DNA of 64,000 nucleotides. Source: Hyalella azteca. Lineage: Eukaryota; Arthropoda; Malacostraca; Amphipoda; Hyalellidae. Of the stretch, positions 55,177 to 64,000 are shown piece after piece. Under the pieces are notes generated by a model. That model was not told the origin of the DNA. It searched no databases and worked only from the letters and a program-made list of their open reading frames with translations. The DNA is taken from the NCBI RefSeq assembly GCF_000764305.2, contig NW_025941627.1, forward strand, positions 1 to 64,000. The letters are read 5' to 3'. Position 1 is the first letter of the stretch. Every line of letters starts with the position of its first letter. The translations under genes were made by a program, and so were the position numbers.

Positions 55177-55347
55177 CTGGGAAGGCCAAACCTGCCATAA
55201 TATCTTATTTAATACTTCATAATATAGAATGAAAGTGATGTTTCACCAAAACTACTTATGACATTAACTAAGACAGGTCCTTCATTTTATCTACAACATG
55301 TAAGTCACATCAAGAAAGGCACCCTGGGTCTAAACCATAAAATAATA

Positions 55348-55430
55348 AGCAACAAAGTCAGGCATGTCAGATGGAAGAGTTTTTAAAATAATAAGCAACA
55401 GAGCCAGGCATGTCAGATGGAAGATTTTTT
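55348..55430. repeat. 42-bp tandem duplication in the intron
   Basis: AATAAGCAACARAGYCAGGC plus ATGTCAGATGGAAGA occurs twice, separated by a T-rich link. It lies between exons D and E. Confidence 0.85.
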
Positions 55431-55473
55431 GAAAGTATAACAAAATATATATTTTAATGCTAAATCTGCACAC

Positions 55474-55620
55474 CTGTGCTTCAGTCACAGCAGCAGAAGC
55501 TGATATACCTTCGCCAGCTTCTTCACATGAAATTTCATGTACGACCACCTCTGGCAATGCCACATCAGGAGGAAAGGAAGATGGGTCACTATGGTCAGCA
55601 ACAGTCTCGTGCAGACGTGC
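55474..55620 (-). CDS. Unknown gene, exon D (repeat-exon family)
   Basis: Minimal exon of 147 bases (49 codons), CAG before 55620 and donor GCTCAG|GTGTGC, phase 0 at both ends. Encoded: ARLHETVADHSDPSSFPPDV, then ALPEVVVHEISCEEAGEGIS, then ASAAVTEAQ. It is about 85 percent identical to exon C in protein. A longer homologous start (VDVTDEKM) exists upstream, but one extra T in ATGGTTTGTGCAG puts it out of frame, so if the exon normally begins earlier this copy is frameshifted. Confidence 0.6.
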
Positions 55621-55889
55621 CTGCACAAACCATTTTTTCATCAGTAACATCAACAGAGACAACGCCGCTGGATGTGGGAGCTTCTTCGAGTGGAGAGCCC
55701 CTTCTCACCGGGGGGCCTCTACGTAGTGGCGCCACCAGTCGAAGGAAGCGTGCGACCTTCGGCGGCCAAACTCCCTGACCTCAACCCCACCCTGGGCCCT
55801 GGCCCGGGGTACCTTGCGTCCTAGGCGGCGCCGCCGGCAGGGATTCGTCCCTCGTTTTTTCGACAGAGTGGTTCTATGTCCCGGCCATT

Positions 55890-55940
55890 GAATCCCTCTT
55901 ACACTTACTCGCCGGGGACATCGAGTCCAATCAAGGGCCC
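55890..55940 (+). other. 2A-like translational-skip motif, proline changed
   Basis: The frame reads ESLLHLLAGDIESNQGP. The 2A consensus is D-(V/I)-E-x-N-P-G-P after a leucine-rich helix, and ribosomes skip the last Gly-Pro bond. Here everything fits except N-P, which is N-Q (CAA instead of a CCN codon). 2A motifs near the start of the first ORF are known from several animal APE-type LINEs. With the change this copy should be inactive in skipping. Confidence 0.75.
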
Positions 55941-55949
55941 ATCTACATC

Positions 55950-56090
55950 TGCCCGACTGCACTACACGCATCACAAACAATGTTGGCTCCGTCCGTTGCA
56001 ACTCCTGCGGCGAGTGGGTCCACCTCCGGTGCACTACACTCCCTTCACTTAATCACTACACAAACGACTTTAAATGCACCACTTGCCTAC
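55950..56090 (+). pseudogene. PHD finger of LINE ORF1
   Basis: After a one-base shift from the 2A frame: C-P then CTTRITNNVGSVRCNSC, GEWVHLRCTTLP and DFKCTTCLL. This is the Cys4-His-Cys3 spacing of a PHD zinc finger, found in ORF1 of several Jockey/CR1-group elements. The 1-base deletion lies between the first cysteine pair (TGCCCGAC-TGC). Confidence 0.7.
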
Positions 56091-58053
56091 TCACAAACAA
56101 CACCACAAACACTAACTCGTCACAAACCCATACACCACAAGCACATCCCCTATCCTAGTCAACCTCACACTCAACACCAAAACCACCCCATCACCACCAC
56201 AGCAACCCACACCGACCCCATAGCCACCAAAACCACCACTGCCACCATCACCGCCACGACCACCACCACCTCCTCCCAAACATCGTCCACGACACATGAA
56301 CAACAGAAACACAAGGGATCTCAACATACTGCAATTTAACATAGACGGCACCCGCACCAAACACCAAGAGCTCAAACACCTTATGCACAAGCACAGCATA
56401 CACGTAGTACTAATACAAGAAACAAAATTTAAAATTACAACACAGATATAAAACACCCAACATACCGTCCTACTCCACAATGCGACAAAATAGAGCTCGT
56501 GGAATTGGCGGGCGTCTCATCACATACAGAGCGTCTCACACATCGACATTACACAACAGACACGTACAGACATAAAGGCAGACCAACACCTTGAACAGCA
56601 ATCAGTTAGGGAACAGACTGGCCACAACACAATCACACTCATAAACACCTATATTCCCCAACACAACTCTCCGGGATTACCCGCTATCTATCAATTCTCA
56701 TTACAGGCCCTGGATACACAAAACAACATCATCCTGGGTGGCGACTTCAACGCCAAGCATCGAGTATGGTACAACAATCAACAAGCAGACGACAGAGATA
56801 GATACTTAGACACACAACACACTCTACATTCGTAACGACAGAGCAATACACTCACGTCCCACACCAAGCAGACAGACAAGCTACCTCCCAGACATAACAT
56901 TCTGCTCTCCAAACCTAGGAAACACAACTGCATGGAGTACATAAACACACAAGTTCAGACCACCTACCCATCATCATTAAAACACAATCCAAAACGAAAC
57001 ACAACCACGCAAAACACACAACTTCAAACGAGCACACTGGGAGGAATTCAAACATGAGATAGAAGCACAATTTGAGCACCTCAAACTCCTCTCAATCGAA
57101 AACATTGATCACAATGTTGCCCAATTTAACATAATCATCCAAGAGGCTGACAAGAAAAATATGCCAAAGGGCAAAAGAAAACAACAAACATAACCCTAAC
57201 TTCACACCTGATATTGACAGCCTGATCCGTCAACGCAAGACTCTCTGACAAACACCCACCAATCACTACTCGAGAAATCCAGAAACTGAACGCACAAATT
57301 TGGAACAAAATTACAGAACAACAGCAACGGGCTTGGCTCGAGTTCCTGGATACACCATAAATCCATCATCACACAACTGTGCAGAACAATGCGCAGCATG
57401 CACAAGTCGAACAGCAAACAAGAACACACCCACACTGCAATCACCACCAATACCGATAACATTCCTACCAGACAAGCACAAGCAAACGTACTAATATAAT
57501 ACAAAGCAAACATAAATAGACTATTCAAATACAGAGAAGACAGACGCATTATAAGACGCAAACAACAATTTCCACTAGACCCAACAGCTACCCTTGCCAC
57601 TACAAACGACACCAAAAGGGCCATACAGCAAATTAAACTCCTTTGCTGCTGGGCCCGAAAACATTACAAACATACACCTTAAACACCTTGGTCCACTCGG
57701 AATCAAGACACTTACAAACATTGCCAACATCTACTCACATTCCAAAATAGCATACATCTGGAAAACTGGCAAAATAACCTCAATCCTCAAACCTGACAAA
57801 CCACCAACTGGGGCCGCCTCATACAGACCAATCAACAACAGACGACAAAAACCATCATCTAGGCGAATCCTACAGAAGGAATTCAAAGTTTCCTTGCTTG
57901 TTGCCCCAGCCACTCATGAAAATTAGGTCTTGCTACTGATGATTTAAAAGGGACCGAAAGGCATTTTACTTACATCATATAGCAGCAGACAGCCAGACAC
58001 AGTGTGAGAAAGTTTTTAAGCTAAAAAACATTTAAGAAAGTGAACCAACACAC

Positions 58054-58260
58054 CTGGGCTTTAGTCACACCAGCAAAAGCTGATATACCTTCGCCAGCTT
58101 CTTCACATGAAATTTCATGTACGACCACCTCTGGCAGTGCCACAGCAAGAGGCAAGGAAGCAGGGTCACTATGGTCAGCAAGAGTCTTGTGCAGACGTGC
58201 CTGCACAGCCATTTTCTCATCAGGATCATTTGGTATTTTCAAAACAAAAGTATTTATTTC
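58054..58260 (-). CDS. Unknown gene, exon C (repeat-exon family)
   Basis: Donor GCCCAG|GTGTGT. The start is either the acceptor AACCTCTAG before 58260 (207 bases, 69 codons) or CTGTGCAG before 58200 (147 bases). Both are phase 0 and continue exon B in frame. The longer form reads EINTFVLKIPNDPDEKMAVQ, then ARLHKTLADHSDPASLPLAV, ALPEVVVHEISCEEAGEGIS and AFAGVTKAQ. It is acidic and Ser/Ala/Glu-rich, probably flexible. A homologous 49-codon unit forms exon D. Intron to exon B: 943 bp. Confidence 0.62.
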
Positions 58261-58308
58261 CTAGAGGTTTAAAAATAAGTTCATTTTTTATTTCTCTTTG
58301 AGAAAAAT

Positions 58309-58340
58309 AAAGTTTATTTTCCCCTAGGAAAATAAACTTT
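58309..58340. repeat. Perfect 14-bp hairpin in intron
   Basis: AAAGTTTATTTTCC, loop CCTA, GGAAAATAAACTTT. Confidence 0.85.
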
Positions 58341-59203
58341 CTTCTTTATGTAACTCAATTACTCTCATGTTTCGCCTCAAAACTTATCAATCGGTTCTGT
58401 CTCACCATGTATAAGCTAGCCAACACATTTAAATTGTATATTGTATTAATATATGACAAATAGTCAAATAGTTAGTTATATACTACTTATAGCCTTATAA
58501 GAATTAGCTAAGCTGTTAGCTATGTACAATGTATTGCAACACTTGATGCCTCTGTACCATAAACATACAATTCATTGGAACCTAATACACATTAAAGGGA
58601 ACAAGTTTATATTCCAATTATTCATAGTACCTACTTTTATACTAAGCCATTAATAAGAAACTTCAAAATAAATTAAAGACTGACACTCAATATATTTAAA
58701 TGTAATAAAAAAAAATAAATATAAAAATATAATCATGATTTTTCCTAAAGAAATTAAATGATTCATTTGCATGATTTAATCAGTTTAATTTAATCAACAC
58801 CAACCCTGGTGTGTGAGGTTACACATGAATAATGAATTGTTACATTTATTTTCAATTATTTAAGAAAATTATTTTCTTCAGTTTTTATGTACAAAAAATA
58901 AACACTTGTGTACCTTACAAGATATAGCTGGAGCTTTTGTAAGAAAAGATTTTATTGTTACAAATAAAATTAAAGTTTCAAAAGTATTTATTCCTCAAAA
59001 TTATTTCATGCATTCTTTTCCTAAATTGCAGCATACAAATCATTAAGAGACAAAATAAAATATGTATTTCATTTTAAATTACTTTTATTTCCACAACCAG
59101 ACTAGGTACTGTTTTTACTACCAAATCTCAAAGTATTCAATAAACATGTCTTAGAAATGGGAAGCACTTGAACGTCTATAGCCAGGCTGTACAAGAGGAA
59201 TAC
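58341..59203. other. Intron between exons B and C
   Basis: Very AT-rich sequence without repeats or coding signal, of ordinary intron character. Confidence 0.5.
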
Positions 59204-59295
59204 CTGTTTCTTGGGAGACCTTCCTTTTAAGCTTCCACTTCCCAAATCACCACCCTTCAGCTCATTGCTGAGCAGGCCGGAGGGAGTTTCTCCAC
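59204..59295 (-). CDS. Unknown gene, exon B
   Basis: Acceptor TGCAATGTTCAG, donor AAACAG|GTATTC, 92 bases. It begins with two bases that complete the codon left by exon A (G plus GT gives Gly) and ends in phase 0. It encodes GETPSGLLSNELKGGDLGSG, then SLKGRSPKKQ: Gly/Ser-rich ending in a basic patch. The phase match with both neighbours is the main support. Confidence 0.6.
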
Positions 59296-59644
59296 CTGAA
59301 CATTGCACAAGTTTTAGTATCTGTTAGTGCTTTCAATATGAATGAAATTGGGTAGCTTAGACAAAAAATTATAGGAACCAACCATTATTTTCACTGATCT
59401 ATATGCCATGAATTTCCCACTAAAAGTAACAATTCAATAAAATTCAGGACCAAAATAAATAATAAATGGAATTACTGCTACTTTATTATACAGAAACTAT
59501 CATAATATGTTAGTTACTTGAGTAAGAAAATAAATTCAAAGTCAAGTCCATGTTAAAAGTGAGGAGCTAATATTGTGCCAGTCCTGTCACTGATTTTGCA
59601 TTTGATTATGAAAAGAACATGAATGTGACTATAGTTTAGCTCAC

Positions 59645-59707
59645 CTTCAGTATCAACTTTGCAACCGCCAGCTGACATTGATTGCCCAGTGGATATTTTC
59701 ACACCAC
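59645..59707 (-). CDS. Unknown gene, exon A (most 5' exon found)
   Basis: Acceptor AGAGACATCACAG, donor GAAG|GTGAGC, 63 bases (2 + 20 codons + 1). Reads GVKISTGQSMSAGGCKVDTE. The polypyrimidine tract is poor, which lowers confidence, but the donor is strong and the phase fits exon B. Upstream exons should lie beyond 59.7 kb or outside the window. Confidence 0.5.
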
Positions 59708-59961
59708 CTGTGATGTCTCTTTCCACTTTAGCTGCAGAGAGCTTGTGGAGAACAACTGTACAGTATTTCATTTTTTGTAATATTGATATATCTGCAATTA
59801 TTGTACAAATACAAATTATGATATTAGCAAAATTGGAGAAAGAAGTCCAAATTAGGTATATATTATTTATAACTACAAACCCTCCTCTCTCCCTCGAAAC
59901 TATAGCATCATTTAATGAAAAAAAATATGCATCATTTAATGAAAAAAAATATAACTCAGTA

Positions 59962-60095
59962 CTCACTACAGTGAGTGACAGAGAGTGCATTTTCTCGTCG
60001 ACGAAAACATGAGTCACGGACGGACAAACAGACGGACAGATGGACATGGCAAGCAAAATAGTGCATTTTTTCCATAAATGAGAAAATGCGCTAAA
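59962..60095 (+). mobile_element. AGCGCATTTTCTC-type MITE, copy 1
   Basis: Ends GTGCATTTTCTC and GAGAAAATGCGCT are inverted. The body has CGTCGACGAAAAC, then a GGACGGACAAACAGACGGAC tract, then AATAGTGCATTTTTTCCATA. The same layout occurs at 60578-60705 and 63519-63655, and the right end alone near 62445-62475. Confidence 0.75.
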
Positions 60096-60577
60096 ATAAA
60101 ACTAAAAACTGAAAACTAAATTAAAAACTAAAAACTAAGCTAAAAACTAAACTAAAAACTAATAAAAAACTAAAAACTAAATAAATACTAAGCTAAAAAT
60201 TAAAGTAAAAACTGAAAACTAAACTAAAAACTAAACTAAAAACTAAACTAAAAAGTAAAAACTGAACTAAAAACTACACTAAAAACTAAAAACTAAATTA
60301 AAAATTGAACCAAAAAATAAATTAAAAACTAGGCTAAAAACTAAACAAAAAAACTAAGTACTAAACTAAAAATTAAAGTAGGAATAACTGAAAACTAACT
60401 AAAATCTAAACTAAAAACTAAAAGCTAAACTAAAAACTAAAAGCTAAACTAAAAACTAAAAATTGAACTAAAAACTAAACTAAAAACTAAATTAAAAAAT
60501 AAAAACTAAACTAAAAACTAAAAGTTCAACTAAAAACTAAACTAAAACTAAATTAAAAACTAAAAACTAAACTAAAA
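60096..60577. repeat. AAAAACTAAACT minisatellite
   Basis: About 480 bp of degenerate AAAAACTAAA / CTAAACTAAA units, many AAAGCTAAAC or AAATTGAACT variants. It lies exactly between two copies of the AGCGCATTTTCTC MITE, so it may have grown from the CTAAAAAC word that ends the MITE. Confidence 0.9.
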
Positions 60578-60705
60578 ACTTCTCGTCGACGAAAACGTGG
60601 TCACGGACGGACGGACGGAGTCCGACGGACCACGGACGGACAGACAGACAGACGGCCATGGCGATCACAATAGTGTATTTTTTCCATAAATGAGGAAATG
60701 CGCTA
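60578..60705 (+). mobile_element. AGCGCATTTTCTC-type MITE, copy 2
   Basis: Starts at TTCTCGTCGACGAAAACGTG (left tip lost into the minisatellite), has an expanded GGACGGACGGACGG tract, and ends at ATAAATGAGGAAATGCGCTA. Confidence 0.75.
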
Positions 60706-61275
60706 AAAACGAAAACATTCATAGCATCATGAATTTAGAAACGATAGCATCATTAGTTTAGTTACAAGAACGTTGTTAAGGTTAGGGCTTAGTTCACATT
60801 TAGTCGGACTAAAGCTGAGCGAACACAAGCGGCGGTTGGCACTGCCGGCTTAGTCCTTGCCGGTCGCCGGTCTCACATCTAACTCAAACGTTTCACTAGT
60901 ATGACGCAACAGTCTAAATATCACTACTAAATAAGTGCGAACCGTCCTAAAAATTAGTTCGAAATGTGTTCACAAGTAGGTAGGCTAATTCCTTGTATGA
61001 ATCACACAAATTTAATAGGGTTCATAGCCGTCAATAGTGTAGTCACAATAGGTTAGATAAGTTCGCACTTAGTCAGACTAACTTCACTACAAGTTAGTGA
61101 CGGTTGACCACCAGCACTGACTAGCTTGGTCTTAGATCAAACCTTTCACTAGTATGACGCAACACTCTTAAGTATCACTAATTACACTAAAAACCGTCCT
61201 AAAAATTAGTTCGGTTACTTCACAAGTAGTTCCTACTAAAAACCATACTTATTCAATAAGGTTCATACACCAATT
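60706..61275 (+). repeat. Dispersed repeat with GGTTAGGGCTTAGTTC core, copies 1 and 2
   Basis: 60706-61035 contains TTTAGAAACGATAGCATCAT, AACGTTGTTAAGGTTAGGGC, ACATTTAGTCGGACTAAAGC, CGTTTCACTAGTATGACGCA, GAACCGTCCTAAAAATTAGT, TTTAATAGGGTTCATA. A shortened second copy (about 61050-61275) repeats the later blocks. Further copies are at 62470-63065. Confidence 0.8.
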
Positions 61276-61375
61276 TAACACTATGAGCCGGCTTAATGAA
61301 CGGAGCGACACAGATGTGCACGCTAGGATAGTACGCCGGCAACTGGAGCCGAACCGCAGCCTCCCGAGCTGAAAT

Positions 61376-61735
61376 ACTGTACCTCGAGCTGGCTTATGGT
61401 ACCAAGTATCCATATGGTACCAATCTGGTCTCTGGTACCTCGTATCCATATGGTACCAATCTGTTATATTTGAAACGCGTATTAAAGTACCAAAATTAAT
61501 CGTAACCAGTTCATGTAAAGCCTGGTCCACACGCTCAGTCTTACACAACGCGGTCACAACGTTGCGTGTGGACGGGAAAACTGCGCAGTTTTGGAGCCGG
61601 CGGGAAAACTGCGCAGTTCCATCGAAATCTGAGCTACCGAGCATAGATTTCGATGAACTGCGCAGACAAGTCGGAACGTGTGGACGGTAGAACAGCTTTC
61701 CGATTCGATTTGTGCTCAGTTTCAATGATTCTGGC
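61376..61735. repeat. Duplicated and inverted short repeats
   Basis: GTATCCATATGGTACCAATC occurs twice in tandem (about 61406-61460). At 61527-61690 the ends TGGTCCACACG and CGTGTGGACGG are inverted and enclose GGGAAAACTGCGCAGTT (twice) and an inner ATCGAAATCT/AGATTTCGAT pair, a MITE-like layout. The 158-codon minus-strand ORF across it is a by-product. Confidence 0.6.
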
Positions 61736-61929
61736 GACCTAGGCGGGCCTCCGGTAATGTTCTCGGGAATTTATTGCTTTTCTATACGAAAGTTTTTCTT
61801 GCATTTGGAAAGTAAAATTCAAGGACTATAGTAACAGGGACAAAAGAAGGTGGAGACATACGAGGGCTTAGTAGAAAAATTCAAAGAAATCGATGAAAGC
61901 GCAAACATAGAAACAGCTGTAAAATAAAA

Positions 61930-62445
61930 GCCTAAACTTGTTTATGAAATGTTTCATGGTAAGAACTTATGAATGAAAAACTTTCAAAATCCTCCCGAGT
62001 AGCCCCGGTTGACGGTACAGTTTATCAAAAATAGGTTTACAATGAATACATTATTGTGCAGTACATGGAGTATTATGGCCAAAAATTTTATCTATGGCTC
62101 AAACTTCATTATAACTTGTTAGCTTTTTTGATTAGAGAAATTAAGTGCACTATTTTAAATTGCATCAAATGGATATAGAAAATGGGGTTGTCTCTTCCCA
62201 TTAGTGAGCTGCAAAACTATGTGCAAGATTGGCTGGGATAAATCATTGTGTGAAACATGAAAAATAATTATTATCACAACTCTGTGAGAGGGCATGGGCT
62301 ACATTAAAAGAAGTGCACTACAAATGCAGTTAGCAAGAAAACACATGATGTCTGACACGTAAGTTATTATCCATTGCTTTTATTACCAATTTGGTACATT
62401 TTTCAGACAATGACACTAATGGAATATACATGAAGCATTTAGCAG
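61930..62445 (+). repeat. Dispersed repeat of ~510 bp, copy 2
   Basis: Partner of 45353-45860 with only scattered substitutions and 1-3 base indels. The right end passes directly into the end of an AGCGCATTTTCTC MITE (CCATAAATGAGAAAATG), so the repeats are nested. Confidence 0.88.
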
Positions 62446-63065
62446 TTTTCCCATAAATGAGAAAATGTGCTAAAAACGAAAACATAGCATCATGAATTTA
62501 GAAACGATAGTATCATTAGTTTAGTTACAAGAACGTTGTTAAGGTTAGGGCTTAGTTCACATTTAGTCGGACTAAAGCGGGCGAAGACAAGTGGCGGTTG
62601 GCACTGCAGACTTAGTCATTTCCCGTAGTCCGGTCTCACATCTCAACTCAAACGTTTCACTAGGATGACGCAACAGTTTAAATATCATTACTAAATAATT
62701 GCGAACCGTCCTAAAAATTAGTTCGAAATGTTTCCACAAGTAGTTCCTCGAATGAATCACACAAATTTAATAGGGTTCATACACCAATTTTACTTTATGC
62801 GCCGGCTCAAAGAACTTACCAACACATATGCACGTGAGAAAACACCGCAACCGCCACGTTGGGGCTTACGTTGTGAAGTTAAAGGCTTAGTTCGCACTTA
62901 GTCGTTTAAAGCTGGCAAGACAAGTAACCGTTATGACAGTTGTCACTGCCCGGCTAGTGCACTAGTACTATGATGCAACCGTTAAAATCACTTAATTACC
63001 TTGAAACCGTCCTAAAAATTAGTTCGGTTAGTTAACAATTAGTTTCTTGTAATAATCACACCCGT
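62446..63065 (+). repeat. GGTTAGGGCTTAGTTC repeat, copies 3 and 4
   Basis: 62455-62800 follows copy 1 block by block (same AACGTTGTTAAGGTTAGGGC and GAACCGTCCTAAAAATTAGT). 62870-63065 is a shortened, more diverged copy. Copies 1 and 3 both start after the MITE end AAATGMGCTAAAAACGAAAAC, so the MITE end and this body may be parts of one larger element. Confidence 0.78.
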
Positions 63066-63178
63066 CAAGAGGCGAGCAATAACGGTTATTAGGTGGAGAT
63101 TTGACACTATAACAGCGTCGAGAGGCGATTAATAACGGTTATTAGGTGGAGATTTGACACTATAACAGCGTAGAGCTA
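63066..63178. repeat. ~56-bp tandem duplication
   Basis: Two copies of GTCRAGAGGCGA, AATAACGGTTATTAGGTGGA and GATTTGACACTATAACAGCG. Confidence 0.9.
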
Positions 63179-63518
63179 AATATCACCATTCGGTAGTTAG
63201 GACTGTAAATTCAAAATTTCGTTCGAATCTGTTCAGTAGTTTGGAAGAAATTCCTTGATCAATGTGAATTTCGGCCCGTATTGCCATATAACTATGGCAA
63301 ACACAATTGAAGGCAAAATTCAAAAAATTTTCACGAGCTTTAAATTACCGTAAGGTCCTAATGAATACGTGTACCAAGTTTCATCGAGTTAAGTTCATTA
63401 GTTTGAGAGATATTCCTTGATCATTGAATTTGGAAATTGGCCGCGAGTCCGGCCGTTAATTGGTCGGAGACCTAAACCCAGGAGAGGTTAAAAAAATATA
63501 GCACAGTACTCACTGCAG
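63179..63518. repeat. Common invertebrate repeat-type sequence
   Basis: Phrases such as TTCGAATCTGTTCAGTAGTT, ATTCCTTGATCA (twice) and GTGTACCAAGTTTCATCGAG are of the kind found ahead of GGACGGACAGAC tracts in many arthropod dispersed repeats. It leads straight into MITE copy 3 and may belong to it. Confidence 0.5.
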
Positions 63519-63655
63519 TGAGTGACAGAGAGCGCATTTTCTCGTCGACGAAAACGTGAAGTCACGGACGGACAGACAGGCGGACAGACAGACGGACGGA
63601 CATCGCGAGCACAATAGTGCATTTTTTCCATAAATGAGAAAATGCGCTAAAAACA
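63519..63655 (+). mobile_element. AGCGCATTTTCTC-type MITE, copy 3 (most complete)
   Basis: AGCGCATTTTCTC at 63532-63544 is inverted as GAGAAAATGCGCT at about 63637-63649. Between lie CGTCGACGAAAACGTG, a GGACGGACAGACAGGCGGAC tract and AATAGTGCATTTTTTCCATA. No ORF. Confidence 0.8.
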
Positions 63656-64000
63656 GATCTGGGTGAAAAAAACCATCGCTGGAAGTCGTTTGCTGCACGT
63701 GTTGTGTACAAGTAGTCAAACAAACGTTCGAACTTCTGACTTCGGCTTCGGACTGCCGCCCTCTCTATCGCCCCCCTATCGCCCCCCTTTCACCCTCTTC
63801 TTCTTTACCGCCCCCCAAAATCTTTCCATCGCCCCTACGAGGGCGATATCGCCCACTTTGGGAACCACTGTTCTATATAATCACACTCAAATATTCGTAT
63901 CTTTTAGCAATAAGTCAGTCTGAACAAAATTAGAATAAAGCTGTAAGTAAAACCAATTTTTAGTATTTTGTATTGTTGTATTTTATTAGTGAATTCTATT
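63656..64000. other. C-rich low-complexity tract; no gene
   Basis: At 63755-63850 TATCGCCCCCCTATCGCCCC and similar words form a low-complexity run. The rest is AT-rich and the window ends without an exon. Confidence 0.5.

Larger units (their letters stand above)
55700..57840 (+). mobile_element. Jockey-like LINE, 5' part: 2A motif, PHD finger, endonuclease, start of RT
   Basis: CA-rich plus-strand element in an intron of the minus-strand gene. In order: 2A-like motif (55890-55940); PHD finger (55950-56090); linker rich in H, T, Q and P; endonuclease from about 56302 (LNILQFNIDGTRT, VVLIQETKF; later ILGGDFNAKHRVW near 56730 and SSDHLPIIIKT near 56958); RT linker at 57594-57840 (NITNIHLKHLGPLGIKTLTN, IAYIWKTGKITSILKPDKPP, ASYRPIN). 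Frames shift at least six times. The sequence leaves the family at about 57840, before the palm, so this is a 3'-truncated or internally broken copy; the matching RT part may be the piece at 53870. The left end lies near exon D (about 55680-55700). Confidence 0.82.

Noticed and set aside
56112..56480. Minus-strand ORF of 122 codons rich in Gly
   Set aside because: It is antisense to the CA-rich LINE ORF1/endonuclease. Its composition is the complement of that sequence.
53870..57840. Treating the RT fragment at 53.9 kb and the 5' LINE part at 55.7 kb as one element
   Set aside because: They are in the wrong order (RT upstream of ORF1) and separated by the adapter join, so I list them separately.
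61249..61725. 158-codon minus-strand ORF
   Set aside because: It spans two tandem copies of GTATCCATATGGTACC and a MITE-like palindrome. Its peptide (DWYHMDT twice) only mirrors the repeat.

Overview
The window is animal nuclear DNA. It is AT-rich, has GT-AG introns with classic donor and acceptor sites, contains many minisatellites, and is crowded with non-LTR retrotransposon (LINE) debris and small terminal-inverted-repeat elements. The host exons (CUB, C-type lectin with EPN motif, delta-catenin armadillo repeats) and several transposon families look arthropod, and a malacostracan crustacean is my best guess. That placement is an inference and was not tested. There are no bacterial operons and no CRISPR array.

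Left third (1-30 kb): minisatellites, a 1.25-kb non-autonomous transposon with TA-flanked inverted repeats (2016-3265), two long copies and one partial copy of a dispersed repeat (3.4, 10.2 and 19.6 kb), and decayed LINE and transposon pseudogenes. A small set of secreted-protein exons also lies here: a CUB domain in two exons (8505-8760, 9278-9367), an orphan signal-peptide exon on the minus strand (19041-19163), and a three-exon C-type lectin (21341-25210).

Middle (30-50 kb): a broken CR1/L2-like LINE (30.3-32.9 kb), a tRNA-derived SINE head, a minisatellite, a 300-bp duplication, and Jockey-like LINE pieces. Between LINE pieces sit two minus-strand exons that read as p120/delta-catenin armadillo repeats (43.0-43.4 kb). 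A near-perfect 410-bp foldback hairpin lies at 48.66-49.07 kb.

Right (50-64 kb): a 28S rRNA fragment carrying the sarcin-ricin loop (minus strand, about 50.7-50.9 kb) lies about 400 bp downstream of the only long intact ORF, an 813-residue Crypton-like tyrosine recombinase with zinc-finger-like motifs and a Myb/SANT-like C-terminus (51357-53798, minus). Next comes a Jockey-like LINE whose first ORF has a 2A-like peptide motif and a PHD finger. Interleaved on the minus strand are at least five exons of an unrecognised multi-exon gene (59707 down to 55039). Their splice phases agree, and three of them are repeats of one another. The last 4 kb is nested repeats.

Assembly warning: 14146-14181 and 54504-54541 are the Illumina Nextera mate-pair junction adapter (two Tn5 mosaic ends head to head), not biological sequence. 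The second is followed by an almost exact 392-bp copy of 46301-46692. Single N bases at 1332, 4417 and 54991 also sit at sequence breaks. Linkage across these points should not be trusted.
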